From Paracoccaceae bacterium (lineage in GTDB: Bacteria > Pseudomonadota > Alphaproteobacteria > Rhodobacterales > Rhodobacteraceae): a stretch of 64,000 nt of DNA. This document shows, piece by piece, positions 27,219 to 34,548 of the stretch. Location of the stretch: NCBI GenBank assembly GCA_030750975.1, contig JASMHC010000014.1, positions 1 through 64,000 of the forward strand. The letters run 5' to 3'. Under the pieces are notes generated by a model. That model saw only the letters and a list, made by a program, of their open reading frames with translations, did not search any database and had not been told where the DNA came from. Each line of letters opens with the position of its first letter. Position 1 is the first letter of the stretch. A program made the translations under genes and the position numbers.

Positions 27219-29626
27219 CCGCGCATCGCCTTGCCTTCCGGATCATAAGGCGACGGAGCCACGACCCTGGCTTTGCGTTCGACTCCGACGATATGAACAG
27301 ACACTTCCGTCCCCGGGGCCGCCTGCGAAGGATCAACCAGCGCCATGGCAATCGACTTTTTCAACGTGTGACCATAGGCACCCGACGTGACAAATCCGAC
27401 CATTTCGCCATCAGCAGACCACACCGGTTCGTACCCCGAGGCATCCGCATCGCCTTCTTCAATCTCAAGCGTCACCTGAAGCTTGGACGGCCCATTGCCA
27501 TCGCGTTCGGCAATAGCGCCCTCGCGTCCGATAAAGTCCCCCTTGTCCCATGCGATCCAGCGATCCATCGCAGTCATGCCCGGCGTGCGATCCTGAGTGA
27601 ATTCCGCCGACCAGATACCAAAGCTTTTCTCGATCCGCGTTGACAGCATCGCGTTGAAACCAACCTCGCGAATGCCCTGATCCGCCCCGGCCTCAAGCAA
27701 GGTGCGGCGCAGGGCAATATGATCGCCCATGCGGCAGTTAATCTCGTATCCGGTTTCGCCGGTCACGCTCATCCGTGCGACATGGGCGCTGACAAGACCG
27801 ATATCAAACTGACCGCAGCCCATGAATTTCAGACCCGAGATGTCTTGCTCGGAAATTGCTTCAACCACGGCTTTCGATTTTGGCCCTATAACGGCAAAAC
27901 CGCAGACCTCTTCGCCCAGATCACGCACATTCACACCCTCGGCCATGTGGTCATCGAACCAGCGCATGTGCCATGCCCGCAGATAATAGCTGCCCATGAT
28001 CCAGTAAGTACCGTCGCCCCAGTTCAGCAAGGTCAGATCACCTTTCAGCTTGCCGGTCTCGGACAGCATGACCGCCAAACGTGCGCGGCCCGGTTTTGGC
28101 AGGGTCGTGGCGAACAGGGTGTCAAGCCACGCTTCGGCATTTGGTCCCGAAACCTCGAACCGCGAGAATCCGGTGATATCCAGCAAAGCCGCCCCTTCGC
28201 GGATTGCCTTGCATTCCTCGGCCACGATATCATGCGCGTTTGACCGTTTCAGCGTCAGGTTTTCCTCAAACTCTTTTGACGGTGCGAAATACAGCGGCGT
28301 TTCAAGATCCCACGACACACCCCAGCGGCAGCCCGCTTCGGTCATCGCATCATGGGCGGGGGCCATTTTCATCTGGCGGCCGGCGGGAAGTTGTTCGTTC
28401 GGATAGGACATCACGAAGCGGCGTGAATAAAACTGGCCGGTGGTTTCGCGGATATAGCGCTTGTTCTCAGCAAACTTGCCGTAGCGCGCGACATCCATTG
28501 ACCATGCGTCGGCCTCAGGCTCGCCCTCGATCATCCATTCGGCCAGCGTTTTGCCCACACCGCCCCCTTGCAAAAAGCCCGCCATGACCGCACAGGCCGA
28601 CCAATACCCGCGCTTGCCCGGCACCGGACCGACCAGCGGATTGCCATCGGGCGAGAATGTAAACGCACCGTTAACCCATGTCTTGATGCCGACATTTTCA
28701 ATCGCCGGATAGCGTTGGAAGCCCAGCATCAGCTCGTTCTCGATCCGGTCCAGCTGTTCCTGAAACAGCTCTTCGCCATAGTTCCATGGCGCACCGTCCA
28801 TCGCCCAATGTTCGTGATCGATTTCATAAATGCCCAACAGCAGGCCCTTCTGATCCTGACGAGTGTAGGTAAAGCCCTCCAGGTCCACCGTCATCGGCAT
28901 TTCAAAATCATGTTCCGCGATCTCGGGAACCGTGTCGGTGACAAGATAATGATGTTTCAGCGGAGATACCGGCAGCTCGATCCCCGCCATACGCCCTACC
29001 TGTTTGGCCCAAAGCCCCGCCGCGTTCACCACATGCTCGCACGTGATATCGCCCTTGTCCGTTGAAACGATCCAGCCATCCGCGGTTTGGGTCAGGCTTT
29101 CGACCTTGGTTTCCTCATAATATTCCGCCCCGCGTTTTTTGGCAGCGGTCGCATAGGCCTGCACGGTGCCTGTGGTGTCGATATAACCCTCGCGATCGGC
29201 CCACATCGCCCCCAACACACCGTCGGTCGACATGATCGGGCAGCGTTTCTGGGCCTCCTCCGGGGTCAGCAACTCGCAATCATTGATGCCGATCGACTGG
29301 AACACGCGATAGTTGGATTGCAGCCATTCCCAGCGCTCGGGCGTGCCTGCAAGGGTCAGGCCACCGGTCATGTGCAGCCCGATATTCTGGCCCGATTCCT
29401 TTTCGATCTCTGAAAGCAGGTCGATTGTATAGGCCTGCAAGGCTGCCATATTCGGATCAGCGTTCAGCGCATGAATACCGCCCGCCGCATGCCACGAAGA
29501 CCCCGAAGCCAGACGGCGGCGTTCCAGCATAACACAGTCCGACCAGCCCATTTTGGCCAGGTGATACAAAACCGAAGCCCCGACGACCCCGCCCCCGATG
29601 ACCACAACGCGATATTGAGATTTCAT
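27215..29626 (-). CDS. FAD-dependent oxidoreductase with GcvT domain (dimethylglycine/sarcosine dehydrogenase-like)
   Basis: From ATG 29626 (GGAGG site) this is an 803-residue protein. The N-terminal DAO domain has the dinucleotide motif VIGGGVVGASVLYHLAK and the histidine region SGSSWHAAGGIHALNAD used for covalent flavin in this family. A FAO_M linker and a C-terminal GcvT/aminomethyltransferase domain follow (LDITGFSRFEVSGP, YEINCRMGDH, and a final GVERKARVV). Such enzymes oxidatively demethylate N-methyl groups and pass formaldehyde to tetrahydrofolate. It is translationally coupled to the MttB-family gene. Confidence 0.9.
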   Translation of the reverse strand: MKSQYRVVVIGGGVVGASVLYHLAKMGWSDCVMLERRRLASGSSWHAAGGIHALNADPNMAALQAYTIDLLSEIEKESGQNIGLHMTGGLTLAGTPERWEWLQSNYRVFQSIGINDCELLTPEEAQKRCPIMSTDGVLGAMWADREGYIDTTGTVQAYATAAKKRGAEYYEETKVESLTQTADGWIVSTDKGDITCEHVVNAAGLWAKQVGRMAGIELPVSPLKHHYLVTDTVPEIAEHDFEMPMTVDLEGFTYTRQDQKGLLLGIYEIDHEHWAMDGAPWNYGEELFQEQLDRIENELMLGFQRYPAIENVGIKTWVNGAFTFSPDGNPLVGPVPGKRGYWSACAVMAGFLQGGGVGKTLAEWMIEGEPEADAWSMDVARYGKFAENKRYIRETTGQFYSRRFVMSYPNEQLPAGRQMKMAPAHDAMTEAGCRWGVSWDLETPLYFAPSKEFEENLTLKRSNAHDIVAEECKAIREGAALLDITGFSRFEVSGPNAEAWLDTLFATTLPKPGRARLAVMLSETGKLKGDLTLLNWGDGTYWIMGSYYLRAWHMRWFDDHMAEGVNVRDLGEEVCGFAVIGPKSKAVVEAISEQDISGLKFMGCGQFDIGLVSAHVARMSVTGETGYEINCRMGDHIALRRTLLEAGADQGIREVGFNAMLSTRIEKSFGIWSAEFTQDRTPGMTAMDRWIAWDKGDFIGREGAIAERDGNGPSKLQVTLEIEEGDADASGYEPVWSADGEMVGFVTSGAYGHTLKKSIAMALVDPSQAAPGTEVSVHIVGVERKARVVAPSPYDPEGKAMRG

Positions 29627-29913
29627 GAAATGCCTCCAGATTTTCTGAGAGTCACCTAAACAGAGGGGTTCCAAACGGTCGAGACTGGAAACGGCATTAT
29701 ATGTCGCTTTCCAAAAACCCATGATCGCCCGTTTTGCGGGGCAGACATCGCCGTTCAGCACGGACGAATCCGGCAGAAATGCGACAGAACTGTCTAATTC
29801 CTGTCAGTTTGACACCCAAATTATTACCAAATGGTTTTTTAATCTGCCCGTTGACCAAGTCAGTTTCAGGCTTTGTCAACGCAACACAGCCTTATTGGGG
29901 AGGCACAACCGAA

Positions 29914-31023
29914 ATGCGAATACTTGCAGTCGATGACGAGCAATCCATACTCGAGCTTCTGACCGAAGCGCTTCCGGTCATGGGGTTTGACCATGTTCAA
30001 ACATCATCTTCCGCCCAGAATGCGTTGGATCTGCTAAGCCACGAGGACAATCGTTTTGATTGCTTCCTACTGGACATTCAAATGCCGTTCACAGATGGAA
30101 TCGATCTGTGCGAGCGCATTCGCGCCATGGCATGCTATCGCGACACGCCCATAATCATGCTGACGGCCATGTCCGAGAAATCCTATGTCGATGCGGCATT
30201 TCAAAAAGGCGCGACGGATTACCTGACAAAGCCGTTCGACATGCTCGAGTTGTCAACACGGCTAAAGCTGGCAGCCCACCGGCACGAAGCCGAAGAGCAA
30301 ACTTTGGCCAATGCAAAAACCGCCATCCCCCTGATCCAGTCGGATATGGCTGATCCGGACTCGCTGGACGGGATTGAACGGGTGATCAGCCTGACGGCAT
30401 TTGAAAACTACGTTCTCCAACTCACCCGCGCCCGCCTGATGACCGCCGGTCTTTTTGCGATCAAAATTCCTGAACTTGCGAAACCGCCAAAAGGCATGTC
30501 CGATAATGACGAGCGCCAATGGCGTACCCAGATCGCCCGGGCCATTTCTCAGGCAACGCATTACGATCAGAGCATAATCAGCCATGCCGGCAAAGGCGTT
30601 TTTCTGGTACTGAACAAAAGCTGGGGCACCAACCGCAAAGAAACCCTGCACAATGCGGTTTTGGATATCTACGGCGAACTTGATACAGACCTGCCCGCTG
30701 GAAAACGGCCCAAACCCACAATCATCGTTGGCGGCGTCGTGTCCCTGCCCGCTTTCGGGCGCTCGTTCACATTAAGCTATCTGCAAAAGGCCATCCAACG
30801 GGCCGAAGCCCAATGCGAAACCAAGCCTGAAAAGAAAGAGCATTGGCTGAAACGCCGGACAAACGCCAAGTCCCAAGATACCCAAGCGCGTGAATACAAG
30901 AAGATCCTCTCAGAATTTATCGGAGAAATTGATCCTCTTGATGTTTCAGAGCAAGGGAAGAGGATCGTGGCACGGAAGGTTGCGGCATTGCCGACCCCTC
31001 GACAACTGAGAACTGCGGTTTAG
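29914..31023 (+). CDS. Response regulator with degenerate GGDEF-like C-terminal domain
   Basis: Start ATG 29914 has a GGGAGG site and gives 369 residues; upstream frame-open codons are not receiver-like. Residues 1-120 are a receiver (AVDDEQ, phospho-acceptor Asp54 in LLDIQMP, Lys106 in LTKPFD). Residues about 150-300 have the spacing of a GGDEF domain, but the catalytic loop reads SHAGKGVFLVL where GGDEF is expected, so diguanylate cyclase activity is doubtful. It is divergent from the FAD oxidoreductase and overlaps the convergent LuxI-like gene by 107 bp. Confidence 0.8.
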   Translation: MRILAVDDEQSILELLTEALPVMGFDHVQTSSSAQNALDLLSHEDNRFDCFLLDIQMPFTDGIDLCERIRAMACYRDTPIIMLTAMSEKSYVDAAFQKGATDYLTKPFDMLELSTRLKLAAHRHEAEEQTLANAKTAIPLIQSDMADPDSLDGIERVISLTAFENYVLQLTRARLMTAGLFAIKIPELAKPPKGMSDNDERQWRTQIARAISQATHYDQSIISHAGKGVFLVLNKSWGTNRKETLHNAVLDIYGELDTDLPAGKRPKPTIIVGGVVSLPAFGRSFTLSYLQKAIQRAEAQCETKPEKKEHWLKRRTNAKSQDTQAREYKKILSEFIGEIDPLDVSEQGKRIVARKVAALPTPRQLRTAV

Positions 31024-31624
31024 ACGACTTGTCCTTGACGTGATCGTTCTCGGCCACCTGCAAAAGGGCCACCTGAGACGGAAAACCGTCAATATCCATC
31101 TTCGGCCCGGCAGGTTCTGCGACGATACCCAAGCGGCGGATCCAGCGCGACCACACGGCCGGAACCAATCCGATCACCTGCGTGACACCGTTTTGCCGCG
31201 CCGCCCGCACCAGTTCGTTCATCAGCAGCAACTGAACCCGTGACCGTGTTTTGGCAGGCACGTCCTCGCGTACAAATACACGCGAGGATTCCCAGATTTG
31301 CGGATCAACCGGCGCTTCGAAATCCAGAAGGTTTGACGGAATTTCGTCCAGCAATCCGCGCTGGGCGTCGCGGATCAAATAGGTGTACATCCCGCATTTC
31401 GACAAGGTCGGCGTCAGGCGCACCCCCGCCAGTACCACGCCGTCTTCATGCACCGCTATCCAGCGGCTGGCCGGTGTATCGTATTGATCATATTCCATGC
31501 CCTCTGCCTCGGGCAGGTCCCAGCTGCGGCGCACAATAAAGCTTTCACGCCGCGCCTTGAACAAATTGACCAGCAGGTCGCCATGTTCGTGCATGTTCTG
31601 AAATGAAAGAGTGGTTGCTTCCAT
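30917..31624 (-). CDS. LuxI-family acyl-homoserine lactone synthase-like protein
   Basis: Start ATG 31624 (GGGGGA site) gives 235 residues and places the family residues at canonical positions: Arg25-x3-Phe29 in ARRESF, Trp35 in RRSW, then EYDQYD, VRLTPT and WESSRVFV. LuxI enzymes make acyl-homoserine lactones from SAM and acyl-ACP. The C-terminal 35 residues after LLQVAEN are polar and extend beyond the usual fold; they are encoded over the response regulator's 3' end. No LuxR-type receptor is next to it. The signal molecule cannot be predicted. Confidence 0.82.
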   Translation of the reverse strand: MEATTLSFQNMHEHGDLLVNLFKARRESFIVRRSWDLPEAEGMEYDQYDTPASRWIAVHEDGVVLAGVRLTPTLSKCGMYTYLIRDAQRGLLDEIPSNLLDFEAPVDPQIWESSRVFVREDVPAKTRSRVQLLLMNELVRAARQNGVTQVIGLVPAVWSRWIRRLGIVAEPAGPKMDIDGFPSQVALLQVAENDHVKDKSSKPQFSVVEGSAMPQPSVPRSSSLALKHQEDQFLR

Positions 31625-32216
31625 TTGGTCCCCCAATATGCCTTTCACTTGCCTCATCAAGTCGTTGAACATCAAAGACCGCTTATGCGGACTCTGATCA
31701 GAGGCAGGGCATCGGGTCCCGAAAAGAACGATGGGACGCGGAACTACCGAGTTACCTGGCCAGGCGGCCGATTTGATTTTGAATACTCACCCACTGCTCA
31801 GATTATTGGGATTGATTGTTGCTGAGCAATTTTACTGATCTACGTCGAATACCTTACCTCTGTCCCCAGCATAGGCACATTTTTGCAAAGCAATCTACAA
31901 AAAATTCGCAAATTCATACATTTACGGAGCGTCGTTAATTCAAAAGGCATAAATGCAACAAAAAACTGCCTTCCGGACACAAGACTTAGTTATCCACAGG
32001 CTCGGGCACACAATCGCCTATAGATTGAAATTGAAGCAAAACCTCGACCCAAACGGTCAATTCCAAGCCGATCTATCGCAAAATGGTCTCGCAATCGTCC
32101 ATTGAAGCCCAGCCATCAACATTATTTTGCCTTCATCAATTGAGATGCTGAACAGGACCTGAAGGCCACATTCGCTGTGGACTCAGACCGCATTCTACGG
32201 GTGAAAGGACGAAATT
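31625..32216. other. 592-bp AT-rich intergenic region upstream of the LuxI-like gene
   Basis: No credible gene is present. It separates the LuxI-like gene (minus) from the small OB-like gene (plus) and must hold promoters for both. It includes a perfect palindrome CCTGGCCAGG (31755-31764), a longer inverted repeat TGCTCAG/CTGAGCA (31795-31801 and 31822-31828), and one DnaA box TTATCCACA (31990-31998). The stretch 31840-31980 is AT-rich. The inverted repeats are candidate autoregulatory sites. Confidence 0.5.
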
Positions 32217-32591
32217 ATGGGCATGTATTTTGCTGAATTCCGAATTGTCGGGGAAGTTGCCGATTTCAAATATGTGCAAACCCCCTGCCCCAAGCTGCTG
32301 ATCGATATCTCAATCGAACAGCCCAGCCTGCCTGACAGCGCAATAAGCCGCTATCCGACCCGTATTGCGACAGAGATTGGCAATGACTTTTTGGCCGGAC
32401 GTTTCCTGCGGGACATATCAGTCGGCGACCCGATCGAGCTGACCGGCACATTTGTCCAGTCCGGCTATACGCCACATGACCTGACGTATGTTGACACCGT
32501 TTTCGCCGTAAACGCCTATCGCCTGATTGGCGTTGAGACGGAACAATCCGCGCACGCGCTGAGCAATCCGCGCAGCCACGCTTTTCACTAA
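32217..32591 (+). CDS. Small protein, possible OB-like fold, unknown
   Basis: This 124-residue product starts at ATG 32217 with an AAGGA site. It alternates short beta-type segments (YFAEFRIVGEVADF, KLLIDISIEQ, DPIELTGTFVQSGY, FAVNAYRLIG), suggesting an OB-like barrel of the kind seen in single-strand-binding or telomere-like small proteins. I cannot name a family. It lies 9 nt upstream of the histidine kinase gene and is probably co-transcribed with it. Confidence 0.65.
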   Translation: MGMYFAEFRIVGEVADFKYVQTPCPKLLIDISIEQPSLPDSAISRYPTRIATEIGNDFLAGRFLRDISVGDPIELTGTFVQSGYTPHDLTYVDTVFAVNAYRLIGVETEQSAHALSNPRSHAFH

Positions 32592-32600
32592 CGGTCTGGC

Positions 32601-34079
32601 ATGGCGGATATCGGATCAGATCGCATTCGGGCCACACGAGGTTGGTCTACAGGGCTTTTGCCGCACAAGATGCTGGTAAGGCTCTATCGGCTGTTGTTTT
32701 TTGGTGTCCGCTCGGAAAAGCAGCTAAAAGACTTTGTGCAAGGCACGATTGCGCTCTTCTGGCAACGCCAGTTCATGTATATTTCGGCGGGCTTGCTTGC
32801 CGGCTATTATTACGAACCACGCACCGCACTGACCAGCGTCGCCTTGTGCGAGATCACGGAATTGGTGGACGTGTTTATTTCACGCCGCCTGTTGCAAAGG
32901 GATCGGATCTCGCGCCGCAAGATGCAGGAATTCTATTTTCTGCTTCTGGCAAGCTCGATCCTCAGCGCAATGGCCGTCGCCTATTTCGCCGCCTCGATTG
33001 CCCGAATGGAAGGCGCATCGATACATTTTGCGCCAATGTTCTTTCTGTTCGCGGCCGGTTTGTTTGCGGCGGTCAACAACCACCAGCTGCCCTTGGTGTT
33101 ATATGTCCGTCTGGTCATTTACGGCGCGGTCTTCCTGTCGATCCCAATCCGTGACCTGCTCGAGGTGCGACCCTCGTTCGATTCCGAGCTGTGGATGCAG
33201 TTCCTGACCATCATCTTTGTACTCTACTTCGTGGTTGATTGCTCGCGTATCTTCCTGAAGCTTTACCAGAAAAACCTGGATCAGCTCGACGACCTGCGAT
33301 CAGAACGTGACCGCGCCCAAGCCGCCTATGAGGTGAAATCGCAATTCGTCTCAACCGTCAGCCACGAGCTGCGCACCCCGCTGACATCGGTTCTGGGCAC
33401 ACTGGAAATGCTGCAAAGCGGAGCCTTTGACAGGGATGAAGAGCGGCGTAACAAGCTTGTCACTCTGGCCCATAAGAACGGCAAACGCCTTTCAAACCTG
33501 ATCAATGATATTCTGGATGTGCAAAAACTTGAATCCGGCCAGATGAGATTTGATCTGCAACCGATCCGCTATGCCGATTGCCTGACCGATGCGGTCGACG
33601 CGGTTTCAGGCATGGCGGACACACGCAACGTCAAGATCAATCTCGGTCAGTTGGATCACACCCTAACGGTGAATGCAGACCATAATCGTATCGTTCAGGT
33701 GATCACCAACGTTTTGTCCAACGCTGTCAAGTTTTCAAACGGCGCCGGGCAGGTCGATATTGACCTAAGCATCGTTGGAACAACCGCCAGACTGATCATC
33801 CGCGACTATGGTATCGGAATTCCGGAAAATGCCCAGAATACGGTTTTTGGACGCTTTCTTCAGGTCGATAGCTCTGACCACCGGCAGTTTGAAGGTACTG
33901 GCCTTGGCATGAGCATTTCTCACGACATCATGCAGGCGCATGGCGGCAAGATGCATTATGAATCCGAAATCGGTAAGGGCACGTCTTTCTTTATCGAGCT
34001 GCCGATGTTTGAAGAAACCAGTCCCGACGGATATGACGGGGTCTTTAACAACGCGCCCGAGAAACAAGCGAAGGCCTAA
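32601..34079 (+). CDS. Membrane-bound sensor histidine kinase
   Basis: This 492-residue kinase has an N-terminal membrane domain of about six hydrophobic segments (residues 50-240), a short coiled coil (LDQLDDLRSERDRAQAAYEVK) and a HisKA domain with the phospho-acceptor in VSTVSHELRTPLTSV. The HATPase domain shows N box NVLSNAVKFSNG, G1 RDYGIGIP, F box FGRFLQ and G2 GTGLGMSIS. It has no receiver of its own, so the nearby receiver protein at 29914 is a candidate partner. The stop overlaps a convergent small gene by 3 nt. Confidence 0.92.
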   Translation: MADIGSDRIRATRGWSTGLLPHKMLVRLYRLLFFGVRSEKQLKDFVQGTIALFWQRQFMYISAGLLAGYYYEPRTALTSVALCEITELVDVFISRRLLQRDRISRRKMQEFYFLLLASSILSAMAVAYFAASIARMEGASIHFAPMFFLFAAGLFAAVNNHQLPLVLYVRLVIYGAVFLSIPIRDLLEVRPSFDSELWMQFLTIIFVLYFVVDCSRIFLKLYQKNLDQLDDLRSERDRAQAAYEVKSQFVSTVSHELRTPLTSVLGTLEMLQSGAFDRDEERRNKLVTLAHKNGKRLSNLINDILDVQKLESGQMRFDLQPIRYADCLTDAVDAVSGMADTRNVKINLGQLDHTLTVNADHNRIVQVITNVLSNAVKFSNGAGQVDIDLSIVGTTARLIIRDYGIGIPENAQNTVFGRFLQVDSSDHRQFEGTGLGMSISHDIMQAHGGKMHYESEIGKGTSFFIELPMFEETSPDGYDGVFNNAPEKQAKA

Positions 34080-34231
34080 AGCACCACCGCATAAATCACG
34101 TAAAGCACAACCACCGCAACCGCAGCCGGAACAGCCCAGTTTTGCGCCCCGGCAGGCGCTCCACAGGCATCACAACGGAAATGTCCAAGTTTCGTCTTGC
34201 GACGGCAGGCTTTGCAGCGGAACACGCGCAT
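34076..34231 (-). CDS. 51-aa zinc-ribbon plus transmembrane protein
   Basis: ATG 34231 follows a GGGGA site. The product begins MRVFRCKACRRKTKLGHFRC, giving two CxxC pairs (Cys6/Cys9 and Cys20/Cys23) that can form a zinc ribbon. One hydrophobic helix follows (VPAAVAVVVLYVIYAVVL) and runs to the stop. The layout is like other tiny membrane zinc-ribbon proteins; no function is known to me. It overlaps the histidine kinase stop by 3 nt on the opposite strand. Confidence 0.6.
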   Translation of the reverse strand: MRVFRCKACRRKTKLGHFRCDACGAPAGAQNWAVPAAVAVVVLYVIYAVVL

Positions 34232-34410
34232 TGATCTGGTCCCCACCAATCAGAATCAGGTGCATTAACCATACGTTAACCTTTGAGAGGGCGCGGCGTA
34301 TAGTCAGGGTTCTATGACCATGCATTTTGGAAACAAAACCGGCCGAACCCCGGGCATTGACCAATTGAAAGCAACAATACGTCCGTTGCGGACCCAATTT
34401 TCCGAAAACT

Positions 34411-34494
34411 GGTGCGGGTGGAGGGACTTGAACCCCCACGCCTCGCGGCGCCAGAACCTAAATCTGGTGCGTCTACCAATTTCGCCACACCCGC
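34411..34494 (-). tRNA. tRNA-Leu (anticodon UAG)
   Basis: This class II cloverleaf on the minus strand has acceptor GCGGGTG/CACCCGC, anticodon arm CCAGA/TCTGG with loop TTTAGGT carrying TAG, a variable arm, T loop TTCAAGT and an encoded CCA. Confidence 0.93.
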
Positions 34495-34548
34495 ATCCGT
34501 CCGCGCGTCTTAGCAAAGCCATTCACGGGATGCGAGTGGAAAAACGCA

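Noticed and set aside
31990-31998. Perfect DnaA box TTATCCACA as evidence of a replication origin
   Set aside because: Only one box is seen, with no cluster, no dnaA/hemE/parAB genes nearby and only modest AT-richness. One 9-mer in 64 kb is expected fairly often.
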